Part shown: positions 39,600 to 48,636 of the stretch, in pieces
Layout: every line of letters begins with the position of its first letter
Position numbering within the stretch: the stretch's first letter is position 1
From: a virus
Virus record (IMG/VR): IMGVR_UViG_3300021356_000030
Coordinates: 1-50,491 of that record
DNA: 50,491 nt
Strand: one strand, 5' to 3'
The notes under the pieces: generated by a model
Told to the model about the DNA's origin: nothing
Database searches by the model: none
What the model saw: only the letters and a program-made list of their open reading frames with translations
Translations under genes and position numbers: made by a program

Positions 39600-40967
39600 T
39601 CACATGAGGTTAGCAACCTTGACTCTTCTGTAGTAACGGTTTGCGTTGATGCGGAGTCTTCCGAGACCTGCGGTAGTTCCTTCTGCGAATGGGTTAGCAA
39701 CAATACCGTAACGGGTCTTGAAGCCAATCTTGGGCTGGAAGGTGTCCTGACCGACGGCACGAACCATCTGGAGAGGAACATATGGGCAGTAGAAGAGACC
39801 TGCGTCGTATGCGCTAGAACCCTTATAACCAACAACGTAGTACTGATCAGCAGCAACGTTTGCAGCATAAGGATCGATGTAGACACGATACTTACCTTGG
39901 AGAACACCAGCGAAGGTGTTGCCAGAGTCATCAACGTTAAGGTTAGCGTTGAGTGCAGGGGTGTAATCGAGTACACCAGCCATGGTTAGAGCGGAAGCAA
40001 CGTCTGCGGAACAGATGATGGTGTTGCCCTTTCCTCTACGAGTTCTTTGTGCGATTGCGTTGGCATCGCGCTCGATTTGGAACAGAAGACCCTTGAACTT
40101 CTCAACAGACCAACGACCGTTGGAGTCAACGTCGAGGTCGAAAGTACCTGCGGTTGCAACGTTTGCAGTTGCACCCTGCTCAGCAACCTTGTAGATGGTT
40201 CTGATGACTTCGCGGTTGATTTCAGCGAGGATCTCAGTTGACAGGATGTTTGCCAACTCAGCCTCAGCGTTCAGACCGTGAATCGCCTTGAGGTCTTGTG
40301 CCAGTTCCAAGGAGTACTCAGCTTTGAGTGCTCTGGACTTAGCGGTTACAGTGACTTTCTCGATCGAGAATGCCATCTGGTTGAAGTGGTTAGAAGCACC
40401 GTCTCCGAGAGCTTCAGACTCACCAGTGGACATACCCTGACCAACGGTGTAACCGAGGGAGTTTGCGGAACCAACTGGGTTCAGCGCACTTGGGTTAGTA
40501 CCTGCTTGTGCATCAGTACCCATACCAGCAGCGGCATCAGAGAAGCCACCAGTGAGGGAATCTGCACTGTTCTGACCAGAGAATGCGGAATCGACTTCAT
40601 CGAAGAAGGTCTCGGTTCCAGTCTGGCTGTCCTGACGGGAGCGCATTGCGAAGATAAGTCCAGTAGGACCACTCATTGGCTGAACGCCGCAGATATCGTA
40701 TGCGATCAGGTTAGGCATGGAGCGTCTGATCAAGGAGATCAGAACGGGATCGAAGCCAGCAACGTTAGCGCCTGCAGGTGCATGACCTGAGTTGGTTGGT
40801 GCAGCTTCTCCAAGGAAGGAAGCAGTCTCTTGGGACTCTTTCTCTTGGTTCTCTAGGAGCTGTGCAACAACTCCTCTCTTGTGGGAATCGGCAATATCAC
40901 TGAAACTTTCGTGGTTCAGGATAGGAGCCCACTTCTCCTGTAATTGTTGTAGGTTTTGTCCGTCCAT
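39600..40967 (-). CDS. gp23: Major capsid protein gp23
   Basis: An HK97-fold capsid protein of T4 type, 455 residues: SLIRRSMPNLIAYDICGVQP and MSGPTGLIFAMRSR are gp23 hallmarks, as is VRTIYKVAEQG-like ending with KIGFKTRYGIVANPFAEG. A prohead-protease site FLGE|A at residues 51-54 fits L-x-E|A, removing about 54 residues on maturation. Late expression is expected; a GATAATAC stretch about 45 bases upstream may be a degenerate late box. A TTCG terminator follows. Confidence 0.97.
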   Translation of the reverse strand: MDGQNLQQLQEKWAPILNHESFSDIADSHKRGVVAQLLENQEKESQETASFLGEAAPTNSGHAPAGANVAGFDPVLISLIRRSMPNLIAYDICGVQPMSGPTGLIFAMRSRQDSQTGTETFFDEVDSAFSGQNSADSLTGGFSDAAAGMGTDAQAGTNPSALNPVGSANSLGYTVGQGMSTGESEALGDGASNHFNQMAFSIEKVTVTAKSRALKAEYSLELAQDLKAIHGLNAEAELANILSTEILAEINREVIRTIYKVAEQGATANVATAGTFDLDVDSNGRWSVEKFKGLLFQIERDANAIAQRTRRGKGNTIICSADVASALTMAGVLDYTPALNANLNVDDSGNTFAGVLQGKYRVYIDPYAANVAADQYYVVGYKGSSAYDAGLFYCPYVPLQMVRAVGQDTFQPKIGFKTRYGIVANPFAEGTTAGLGRLRINANRYYRRVKVANLM

Positions 40968-41025
40968 TTTACTTTTCTATACCTCGTAAGATGTTGTTAG
41001 GTGCGGTTTGAGTATTATCTAAAAC

Positions 41026-42237
41026 TCACTTTTTAGCAACGGTGGAAAGAGCGCGAACATAAGCGTCCATGGTAGAAGATACTTCTTCCATTGGTGCCGC
41101 TTCCTCGGTTAGTGTTTCTTCCGTTTCGTTTGCTGGAGTACCAGCGTTTCTTGGGAAGTATGACTCCCTAAGAGTTACCAGCTTCTGGTAATAGTCATTT
41201 TCACTCTCAAACTCAACATTCTCTACGAGGGACTGAAGCTTATCCTTTTGGGAAACAGCAAGACCTTCGCAAACTCTGTTGAAAACAGATTCAGCTGTGG
41301 ATTCACCAAGCTGCTTATTGAGAGAAATATTCTTCTCAATCTGTTCGTTGAGTTTTGTCTCCATTTCATCTAATTTCTGTACCATGCTCTCTAGTACATC
41401 ATATTTTTCTTCAGGCATTGATACATAATGTTCTTCAAAGAGACCCTTCATACCAGTGATGAAGGATTCGGTGATCTCAGACTTGAGACCATTTTCAATA
41501 GATAGAGCATTTTCTTCTAACCACTCAGCAGAAACATACTCAAGGTATGAATCTACACGTTCGGTTAGTTCTACTTTGATTTCAGCAACTTCCTCAGAAA
41601 GTGCAGTAGCATACTGCTCTTCGAGTTCTGCAGAGATTTCCTTGGCTTTGGCGCCCAGAGCAGCTTCAAAAACTAGTTTTGCCTTTTCTCTGAACTCCTC
41701 GGAAAGTGACTCGTCGCCAGAAAGAAGTGCGTTAACATCTTCTTCAATTGCGGAATCGAGTTCTTCACCAGTAAGAATTTCTTCTTCGGTGGTTTCCTCG
41801 GACTCAGCTACGACTTCTGTCTCGTCGGTGGTTTCGGTTGTCTCCTCTTCAGAAACAACTGCTTCTTCAGCAGTCTCTTCTTCAGCGACGACTTCGCCTT
41901 CGGCTTCAACCTCTTCCATTTTACCGCCTTGACCTGGGGTAGAAACTGGAGTTGCAGAACTACCTGCTGCATCAGCAGGGGCTGCACCCTTGTTTACTAC
42001 ATCTTTGACCTGCTTCAGCGTAGCACCAGGTGTCTTCAGCGCATTGCTGTTATCATCTGGTTTGCTGTTTTCTGGAGTTGGTCCACCCAGATCCTCGTAA
42101 GATGCTGCCTGTCCAGGGGTCGCAACAGGAGTTGCACTGGTTTCAGGTGCTGCAGCGGGAGCCGCTTTAGCATTAACAGCGGTTTTGGATTGAGTTGTGC
42201 CTACTTCCATTTCTTGTAAATCGTTACCACTGGACAT
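41026..42237 (-). CDS. gp22: Prohead scaffold core protein gp22
   Basis: A 403-residue acidic, coiled-coil scaffold. The N-terminal 110 residues are Ala/Pro/Thr-rich and hold two copies of SATPV(A/S)TPGQ. An extremely acidic Glu/Thr/Val tract follows (about 110-165), then the helical gp22-like domain (LSEEFREKAKLVFEAALGAK) with LESMVQKLDEMETKLNEQIE. Multiple L-x-E sites fit digestion by gp21. It is longer at the N terminus than T4 gp22. TATAAATA lies 35 bases upstream. Confidence 0.9.
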   Translation of the reverse strand: MSSGNDLQEMEVGTTQSKTAVNAKAAPAAAPETSATPVATPGQAASYEDLGGPTPENSKPDDNSNALKTPGATLKQVKDVVNKGAAPADAAGSSATPVSTPGQGGKMEEVEAEGEVVAEEETAEEAVVSEEETTETTDETEVVAESEETTEEEILTGEELDSAIEEDVNALLSGDESLSEEFREKAKLVFEAALGAKAKEISAELEEQYATALSEEVAEIKVELTERVDSYLEYVSAEWLEENALSIENGLKSEITESFITGMKGLFEEHYVSMPEEKYDVLESMVQKLDEMETKLNEQIEKNISLNKQLGESTAESVFNRVCEGLAVSQKDKLQSLVENVEFESENDYYQKLVTLRESYFPRNAGTPANETEETLTEEAAPMEEVSSTMDAYVRALSTVAKK

Positions 42238-42271
42238 TTGTACTCTCCGATTACCTTGTATAATCTGTATT

Positions 42272-42279
42272 TATTTATA
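42272..42279 (-). promoter_or_regulatory. Late promoter box TATAAATA (consensus)
   Basis: The exact T4 late consensus on the minus strand, 35 bases upstream of the gp22 ATG. Confidence 0.8.
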
Positions 42280-42291
42280 AGTTAAAGCAAC

Positions 42292-42942
42292 TTATAGTGA
42301 CGACAGGAAGTCATTGAACAGATTTAACTTCTGTTCGTCGAGTCTTCCTTGGTCTACGAGGGTATTTATACGGGTCTTAGTTATTTCCGCTTTCTTTTCG
42401 CGAAGGAGACTGCCTTCCCATACCCACTCTTTTCCTTCCATGATTCCATCAACAAAAGCATCAGGTGCAGAAGGATCCGCTACGATGTCAGCAGCAGTTG
42501 CTAACATGAAGTCTTCACCAACAACTTTGATGCCATCAGTGTCTTCTTTTAGTGAACCGATACCACGGGAAGAGACTCCTAGTTTTACACCTTCACCTAA
42601 AAGTGATTGTGCAATTTTACCCATGGGAGTAGAAAGAATTTTTGCCTTTCCGTAGAAGTTATCACCTCTTTGCTCAAGCATCGTGATCTTGTGAGAAACA
42701 CGATCAAGGTTCACAGTAGGTCCATCGGGGTGACCGAGTTCTCCTAATGCACGACCTTTTCCAGTGAAGTTTTCGTTATAACGATGCACTTCTTTTGCTA
42801 GAGTTTCGACGGGATACATGCGACCATTACGGTTCTTGATTCCGCCTTGTAGAAATACACCTTCGATGTAAAGGGATTTTTTTCCACCCTTAGATTCGAC
42901 GATAACGTCTACACTCTCTATTTCTTCCCTGATTAGTTTCAT
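42292..42942 (-). CDS. gp21: Prohead core protease gp21
   Basis: A 216-residue prohead serine protease: KNRNGRMYPVETLAKEVHRY, GELGHPDGPTVNLDRVSHKI with the catalytic His and KLGVSSRGIGSL with the Ser are the herpes-type prohead protease motifs. It cleaves scaffold, capsid and internal proteins after L/I-x-E. CATAAATA lies 27 bases upstream of the ATG. Confidence 0.96.
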   Translation of the reverse strand: MKLIREEIESVDVIVESKGGKKSLYIEGVFLQGGIKNRNGRMYPVETLAKEVHRYNENFTGKGRALGELGHPDGPTVNLDRVSHKITMLEQRGDNFYGKAKILSTPMGKIAQSLLGEGVKLGVSSRGIGSLKEDTDGIKVVGEDFMLATAADIVADPSAPDAFVDGIMEGKEWVWEGSLLREKKAEITKTRINTLVDQGRLDEQKLNLFNDFLSSL

Positions 42943-42968
42943 TTCACTATTGGTAGAGTCTTATATTT

Positions 42969-42976
42969 TATTTATG
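42969..42976 (-). promoter_or_regulatory. Late promoter box CATAAATA for gp21
   Basis: Minus-strand CATAAATA lies 27 bases before the gp21 ATG, in the short gap after the 90-residue gene. Confidence 0.65.
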
Positions 42977-42977
42977 A

Positions 42978-43250
42978 CTATGGACTAGTTATCGCGTTAT
43001 TACTAGAATCATGTCTTTGATAAGTACCCACACCAACCGCCTGATTATTTTCATCGTGACGTTGATATGAAGCAGGAGTTCTAGTTCCCACTCCAGCATT
43101 ACTGTTATAAGTGTATGCAATATAATCAGAATTAAAATTTTGATATGTCACTGTTGACCAACCAGTCGTACCGCCAAGATAGGAAACAGTAGTAACTCCT
43201 GGTTGAGTTGAGTCCTGAGTATTGCTTTCGTCGTGGCGGATATATGACAT
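42978..43250 (-). CDS. Repeat protein YxRHDxxN at the gp68 position (90 aa)
   Basis: A low-complexity polar protein, rich in Thr, Ser, Asn, Tyr and Gly, with three copies of an octapeptide-like unit: YIRHDESN (residues 3-10), YQRHDENN (about 62-69) and YQRHDSSN (about 77-84). Between the first two is a beta-rich segment (GVTTVSYLGGTTGWSTVTYQ). It starts in a one-base overlap with the gp67-like gene, so it is made with the prohead core. I do not recognise a family; it is unlike T4 gp68. Confidence 0.75.
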   Translation of the reverse strand: MSYIRHDESNTQDSTQPGVTTVSYLGGTTGWSTVTYQNFNSDYIAYTYNSNAGVGTRTPASYQRHDENNQAVGVGTYQRHDSSNNAITSP

Positions 43251-43495
43251 TAGTCAGTTTCCTCTTCTGGAGTTGGTTCTTCTTCAGTCTCTGTTTCTGC
43301 AGAAGCTTCTGGAGTTTCCTCTTCTTCGGCGTCAGTTTCGACTTCTGCTTTAGTTGCACCGAACATTGAAGCAGCAACTTGTGGTCTTACTTCGTCAATG
43401 TTTGCAGCAGACTTCTGCATCAAAATGTCTTTCAAACGATCACTAACTTCAGATGCCGAAGCACCCTTAGCAATCATATCAACTACGTCATCCAT
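43250..43495 (-). CDS. gp67: Prohead core protein gp67-like
   Basis: At 81 residues, with a helical N-terminal half (MDDVVDMIAKGASASEVSDR) and a highly acidic C-terminal half of Glu, Thr and Pro, it has the same size and architecture as T4 gp67 and the same position between portal and protease. Primary identity is low, so the name rests on context. A consensus TATAAATA box lies 28 bases upstream. Confidence 0.72.
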   Translation of the reverse strand: MDDVVDMIAKGASASEVSDRLKDILMQKSAANIDEVRPQVAASMFGATKAEVETDAEEEETPEASAETETEEEPTPEEETD

Positions 43496-43522
43496 GTTCT
43501 TAAAATAATAAGTAACTCAAAT

Positions 43523-43530
43523 TATTTATA
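43523..43530 (-). promoter_or_regulatory. Late promoter box TATAAATA (consensus)
   Basis: Exact T4 late consensus on the minus strand, at the gp20 stop codon and 28 bases upstream of the gp67-like ATG. Confidence 0.78.
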
Positions 43531-45178
43531 TCTCGCCACCATCTGGTAGTTCCGTGACAGATCCGTCAACCTCTGGATCTTGTGGATTACCACCAGCACC
43601 TAGGTTAGTAGTGTCTAGAGGTAGTCCCGTATTTGGATCTACTGGTTGACTTGGGTCTGGAATAATTCCGTCTTTGATTTCTTTTTTTATCTGTTTATCA
43701 ATTTCTATGATCTCTTGATCAGTCTGTTTGAACACATGTCTTCTTACATAATCTGCAGAATAATATCTACCAATGTAAGGTTCGAGTGCAGTTGCAGTTT
43801 GAACTCTTTCATTCATCAACTCATTCTCTTTTAGTTCGGAGAAATGATTATCATAAACGTAGTCATATTGAATATGTTCTGATAATGCATCCCAATCTTC
43901 CATAGAAACAATGTTCTTGAGGAGTAATTGAGTTCTCAACATATCATGGAAAATTTGTGAGAATCTCTTTCTCATTCTTCCGACAAATTTTGTGAACTTA
44001 ATTTCGTCTCTTAGAATTTCAGAAGAACGACCAAGATTAAATCCAGTTCCCGATGCAAGTCTAGATTCAGGAACACCTAGTGCCCTGTATAGTTTCTTTT
44101 GGAAATACTCAATATCTGCAAGTTCGCCAAGATTTTGTCCACCAGGTAAGGTAGTAATCTCTGTTCCACGGCCACCTTCGCGACGAGGGAGCCAGAAATC
44201 TTCTAACATACTCATCATCTTGCGATCATCACGAACCTCTCCAGTGTTCGCATCATAAACTAACTTATTACGATAGCGGTTCATGACTTCACGCAGATAT
44301 TGTTCTGCTTTGATCTTTGGTAGATTACCAACATCAATATAGAAAATTCTACGTTCTGGTGCTCTTGATAGTCTGTAGATAACTAAAGAGTCTTCAATCA
44401 TTCTAAGTTGATTGAGTGCCTTAATCGCTTTGTGGAGATATGAAAGAACTGTATTCTTATTTCTATCTACCAGACCAGAGTGAACATAGGTGATTGCATC
44501 TTTCGAGATCCTGGTTACTGCACCAGCACCAGTTTTAAATGATCCCGCTTGTTTACCCATACGTCCATTAGGATCGTATTCGTAATATTCTTCGATTTGC
44601 GGAGCAGAAACTTCACCAGCACCTTTTACAGTTGAAATTGCTGGACCAAGTGGATTATTTTTATCTTTTTTAATTCTTCTAATATGACGAATCTTTTGTG
44701 GATCTATGTATCTTAGTTCCTGAATACCTTGTTCTGGTTTTTTAAAGTCAATTACTTTATGATAGTAAATACGTCCATCAACATACCAGTTTCTTAAAAT
44801 CTCATGACACCTATCATCAAAGTGTAATAGAGATTTAATGTTTTTGAATTCTTCTCTGATTAAACCTTTCAGTTTATCCGTGCAAGGGGCATTCTCCAGG
44901 TCAATCTCAACAGGAGAATCATTCTGATCGGAAACGATCGCTTCGTTTATTACGTCTTCAATGGCTCCATCCACCTCAGGATGTAATGCCATTTCTCGAT
45001 ATCTTTTGATTAAGTCAAACTCAGACTTATATACACCTTCAATATCAACGTACTGTCCATAAAAACCGCTAGAAACATAATAATCCGAAGAATCTTCTTG
45101 ATTCTCCGGCACAGGAGAGACGACGGACTTTTTAGATCCGTCGTCTTCCTTGAATTTAAAACCAAATAATTTAGGCAT
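43526..45178 (-). CDS. gp20: Portal vertex protein gp20
   Basis: A 550-residue portal matching T4 gp20: YGQYVDIEGVYKSEFDLIKR, IEDVINEAIVSDQNDSPVEI, the PLGPAIS insert, YRLSRAPERRIFYIDVGNLP and GRSSEILRDEIKFTKFVGR are hallmark segments widely used in cyanophage surveys. It forms the dodecameric head entrance to which gp17 docks. CATAAATA lies 30 bases upstream. Confidence 0.97.
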   Translation of the reverse strand: MPKLFGFKFKEDDGSKKSVVSPVPENQEDSSDYYVSSGFYGQYVDIEGVYKSEFDLIKRYREMALHPEVDGAIEDVINEAIVSDQNDSPVEIDLENAPCTDKLKGLIREEFKNIKSLLHFDDRCHEILRNWYVDGRIYYHKVIDFKKPEQGIQELRYIDPQKIRHIRRIKKDKNNPLGPAISTVKGAGEVSAPQIEEYYEYDPNGRMGKQAGSFKTGAGAVTRISKDAITYVHSGLVDRNKNTVLSYLHKAIKALNQLRMIEDSLVIYRLSRAPERRIFYIDVGNLPKIKAEQYLREVMNRYRNKLVYDANTGEVRDDRKMMSMLEDFWLPRREGGRGTEITTLPGGQNLGELADIEYFQKKLYRALGVPESRLASGTGFNLGRSSEILRDEIKFTKFVGRMRKRFSQIFHDMLRTQLLLKNIVSMEDWDALSEHIQYDYVYDNHFSELKENELMNERVQTATALEPYIGRYYSADYVRRHVFKQTDQEIIEIDKQIKKEIKDGIIPDPSQPVDPNTGLPLDTTNLGAGGNPQDPEVDGSVTELPDGGEI

Positions 45179-45207
45179 TAATTCTCAAATAGAACTCTTC
45201 GTTCTAT

Positions 45208-45215
45208 TATTTATG
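45208..45215 (-). promoter_or_regulatory. Late promoter box CATAAATA for gp20
   Basis: Minus-strand CATAAATA lies 30 bases upstream of the gp20 ATG, in the gp19-gp20 gap. Confidence 0.65.
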
Positions 45216-45224
45216 TGATATTAA

Positions 45225-45845
45225 TTAGGTAGCTGCGGGTTCTTCCGTTGCGATTTGAGTATCGCCATTAGAATTCTGTGCATCCCACCACTGAACTTGT
45301 AAAGTTACAGTAAACTCTTCAATGATATCTGAAGAATCATAAGAGACTTCGATTTCACTGACGTTTGTTGGGAAAACACCGTAGAATTCGTACTGCTTTA
45401 GAACTGGAATAGAATCAGTTCCAGACGCTCTACCAAGTTGCTTAACATGAGCCTGTCTTTGATAATCAACTGGATTGATAAGACCAGAGTTATCATCATG
45501 CTTGTTAATTCCGTTCATCCACTTTTCAAAAGCAGTTCTGATTCTGAAATCAACGTCGTTAACAACAGTGATGGTCCATGGATCGAAAGTACGATCTCCT
45601 GCGACCTTCAGAACTCTACCTCTAAAAGGAACGGGAATTTCTGCAACATTGGATGCAGGAAGTTGTGCAGCCTTACACATGAATCTGGTGATTTCATTGA
45701 CGCCTGCTTCACTATCCCCCTCAGGAATTGCAAAGTCTGGGAAGTTAATATCACATTCAAACAGATTAGGGCGAGCGCCGCCCCCAATCAGTCTTGATTT
45801 AAAATCCTCTAATGTTCTTTCTGAAAATTTTGGTGCATTGGCCAT
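45225..45845 (-). CDS. gp19: Tail tube protein gp19
   Basis: A 206-residue tube protein: FMCKAAQLPASNVAEIPVPF, VAGDRTFDPWTITVVND and YEFYGVFPTNVSEIEVSYDS align with T4 gp19 (VAGDRTFDDWTVTVMND). Hexamers stack inside the contractile sheath. It lies directly after gp18. No clear late box is seen, so it may share the gp18 transcript. Confidence 0.95.
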   Translation of the reverse strand: MANAPKFSERTLEDFKSRLIGGGARPNLFECDINFPDFAIPEGDSEAGVNEITRFMCKAAQLPASNVAEIPVPFRGRVLKVAGDRTFDPWTITVVNDVDFRIRTAFEKWMNGINKHDDNSGLINPVDYQRQAHVKQLGRASGTDSIPVLKQYEFYGVFPTNVSEIEVSYDSSDIIEEFTVTLQVQWWDAQNSNGDTQIATEEPAAT

Positions 45846-45890
45846 TGAACGTTACCTGTAGAATAGGGTTATAAGATAAGAAAAGTTTAA

Positions 45891-48323
45891 TTAGACAGTT
45901 CCAACAACTTCTTCAAAGCTAATTCCAGTTCGGTTAGCAACGAAGGTGAGACCGATGAAGTTGATTGATCTCGCAGGTTTAACAAAAATGTCAGCCCTAA
46001 ACTGATTTGCGTCAATAACATCTGGAGTGTTATTTGACTCGTCGCAAACAACGAGGAACTCAGTGATACCTCTCTTTGCTTTAACATCACGGAGATATGG
46101 TTCAACAATGTTAACAAAATTAGATCTTGTCAATGCATCGTTGAATTCAAAGAGTTGATCTCTTGCTGCTCTCTGGATGGTATCTTCGATGGTGAGGAAG
46201 AGACGACGAACGTTGATTCTATCGAATGCAGATGCATAAGAAAGACCAGTCTTATCGCCGAATAGAATAATTCCAGAACCAGGTGAGAAGATAACAGGGT
46301 TAATTCTCTTAGGATAGAGAAGATCTCTTTGTCCCTGAGTTGGGTTATATGCAAGTTTGATTGCGTTATTAATAACACCTCTCTGGGCACCTGCTGGAGA
46401 GAACCATGGATAGTTATTGATGGAAGTTCTTGCCATCAAACCAGCAATGTCAGCATTCAATGGAACATATCTGAACTGATTGTTAAATCTGTCAAACATG
46501 TACTTATAACCACTGTCAAATACAGCGTAAGAACTTGACGTAACAGAATCAAAGAAGTTAATGATATTATCTGTTTGGGTTGTTGGGTTTGTTACGTTAA
46601 CAACTCCCGCTCTATGTGGAGAGATGACTGCAACACAATCCTTTCTACCTTCTGCAATTGCAATTAGTTTGTTTGCTTTTGCTTGTGATTCAAACAGAGT
46701 ATCACCACCACTTGGTCCTTGAATAAGGAAGTTTACATCATATTCTGCAGGATTTTCTAGAATTGTATAACTAGAAATTACGTTTGCGAGTGTTGGTTCA
46801 AATCCATTAGTTGCACCATAATCTGCACCATTATCAAGGGTGTATGTCTTATTTCCAAGAAGACCGAAGGTGGTTCCACTCGCTTCTTGACCCCATGTGA
46901 TATCCGCACCACTAGCGAGGACATATCCAGCTAGAGATGTGAATTCTGGTGATGCGAGAGAATCTACTGCACCTGCAAAGAGATAATTTGAATTGTTCTC
47001 AATGTAGTTCTTATAGTAGATATTCTCACTTGGAGTAATTCTTGCATCAGTAGCCTTAGAAAGGTTAGTGAACTTCTCAAGAATGTTTCCAGAAATACCA
47101 CTTACAGATCCATTGTCATCAACAACGACAACGTGCATCTCATCATTTTTACCACTTCTAGCATCAGCATACTGTGAAGTACCTGGTCTAGGAGCAATGT
47201 TCTTCCAGTAAACTGTAGAATTATCTAATCCTAAAGTTTGTTGATCATACCAGTCATTTACTGGGTTTGCTGATGCGGTTGGAAGTAAACCTTCTCCGTT
47301 GTCATCAGTAGAATCGCTGACATCTCTAGTGTAAGTAACGACTAAAGTTGTAGCTGCGAGTGCAACTGGTGCTGCAGTGTCAACAATAATTCCGCCAGTT
47401 GTGAATCCAACAACTCTTGCAGAATAAGTTCCGTTCAGGGATCTAATTAAGTCTCCTGGGAAATCTACGGTCTTTTCCTTAATTCTAGTTTGAATATCAG
47501 GATTGCTGGTGGTAATGACAGTTGTACCAAGTCCTACGGAAGCGTCATTTTCAATTCTGAACTTCTCAAGAGAAGTTGCAGCACCAACACTATTAAACGC
47601 TTGCCAATAAGTACTAGTTTCTAGTTCTACCTGAGCAAATATTCTATTAAGTCCAGAGTCTGCATAATCGATTGCACTGGTTACTCCAGTAGCATTATCG
47701 GTTCTGCTGAGCATCTTAACATCAACAGATCCGTTATTAACCTTAGTGATGATACCTTTTGTATAACCACTAAATGTTTTTACCGTTCCGTCGAATGGAT
47801 CAGCATAATTGGTTGAGAATCCACAAGTGAGTCCCATTCCAACAGATAGACCAAAAGTACCAATAGAAACTCTTTGGTCAGCAGCTGAGTCAATAGCACA
47901 AACTTTCAGTTTGTTTGCCCAACTTCCAGCTTGTCTTGAAGCGTAATACCACTCTGTAGCAGATGAATATGCATTAGCGTAATCTTCTTGCGACTTAATC
48001 TTTAGGGAAAGAACAGTACCAGCAACACCCGTATGTGCGTTGACCAGGTTATCGTCATCTGTTCTGATGACTCTTAGTGTTCCACCATAAGAAAGGTAAG
48101 AGGATGCACTCATCCAATATTCATATTGACCATCGGTATTTTGTGGTTTACCGAAGGTATTAAGAAGGTCTTGTTCTGTTTCCACCAGTACAGGTACTCC
48201 GATTGGACCTCTGGCAAAAGGACCTGCAATTGCTCCCACCTGATCGTTTACTGCATCAATTCTGCCTACAGTAAGATCAACTTCTCTAACTTTTACGCCT
48301 GGTGATACTAAGTTTAGCGACAT
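45891..48323 (-). CDS. gp18: Tail sheath protein gp18
   Basis: An 810-residue contractile sheath monomer: an N-terminal LVSPGVKVREVDLTVGRID, and a C-terminal core with YPKRINPVIFSPGSGIILFG, RINVRRLFLTIEDTIQRAAR and LRDVKAKRGITEFLVVCD, as in T4 gp18. The middle part is the variable outer domain. It is longer than T4 gp18 (659 residues), the excess lying in the outer domain. A TCTAAATA late box is 37 bases upstream. Confidence 0.97.
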   Translation of the reverse strand: MSLNLVSPGVKVREVDLTVGRIDAVNDQVGAIAGPFARGPIGVPVLVETEQDLLNTFGKPQNTDGQYEYWMSASSYLSYGGTLRVIRTDDDNLVNAHTGVAGTVLSLKIKSQEDYANAYSSATEWYYASRQAGSWANKLKVCAIDSAADQRVSIGTFGLSVGMGLTCGFSTNYADPFDGTVKTFSGYTKGIITKVNNGSVDVKMLSRTDNATGVTSAIDYADSGLNRIFAQVELETSTYWQAFNSVGAATSLEKFRIENDASVGLGTTVITTSNPDIQTRIKEKTVDFPGDLIRSLNGTYSARVVGFTTGGIIVDTAAPVALAATTLVVTYTRDVSDSTDDNGEGLLPTASANPVNDWYDQQTLGLDNSTVYWKNIAPRPGTSQYADARSGKNDEMHVVVVDDNGSVSGISGNILEKFTNLSKATDARITPSENIYYKNYIENNSNYLFAGAVDSLASPEFTSLAGYVLASGADITWGQEASGTTFGLLGNKTYTLDNGADYGATNGFEPTLANVISSYTILENPAEYDVNFLIQGPSGGDTLFESQAKANKLIAIAEGRKDCVAVISPHRAGVVNVTNPTTQTDNIINFFDSVTSSSYAVFDSGYKYMFDRFNNQFRYVPLNADIAGLMARTSINNYPWFSPAGAQRGVINNAIKLAYNPTQGQRDLLYPKRINPVIFSPGSGIILFGDKTGLSYASAFDRINVRRLFLTIEDTIQRAARDQLFEFNDALTRSNFVNIVEPYLRDVKAKRGITEFLVVCDESNNTPDVIDANQFRADIFVKPARSINFIGLTFVANRTGISFEEVVGTV

Positions 48324-48360
48324 GTCTTTCCCCTCTAAAGAAGATTCATATGACTGAAAC

Positions 48361-48368
48361 TATTTAGA
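48361..48368 (-). promoter_or_regulatory. Late promoter box TCTAAATA for gp18
   Basis: Minus-strand TCTAAATA lies 37 bases upstream of the gp18 ATG, matching the relaxed late element. Confidence 0.5.
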
Positions 48369-48408
48369 AATTTGGATGCTTCAAATGGGGAAACAATGCA
48401 TGAACACC

Positions 48409-48636
48409 CTACCAATCAGGATATTCCCAATAAACTTGTTTATTTTTAGTTCTTGATATTCTAATTCTCTTCACAGTACACTCTTTACATTCATAAGAAT
48501 ATGCGGATGGTAGAGTACCTCGATCTTTTCTTGTTAGATAAAAATCATTCAACAAATTTTTTGTTTTACCACAAGATCTACACTTCCTTTCATTGAGAAA
48601 TAAGTGTTCTAGTTCAAATGACTCTTCAAAAGTCAT
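48409..48636 (-). CDS. Zinc-ribbon small protein (75 aa)
   Basis: Two CxxC pairs (C19-x-x-C22 in KCRSCGKTK and C50-x-x-C53 in YECKECTVK) about 28 residues apart form a zinc knuckle, with a basic C terminus (RIRISRTKNKQ). It resembles the zinc-binding half of HNH-type proteins but no HNH catalytic His is present. It overlaps the gp17 stop by one base. It may bind nucleic acid during packaging; that is inference. Confidence 0.72.
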   Translation of the reverse strand: MTFEESFELEHLFLNERKCRSCGKTKNLLNDFYLTRKDRGTLPSAYSYECKECTVKRIRISRTKNKQVYWEYPDW

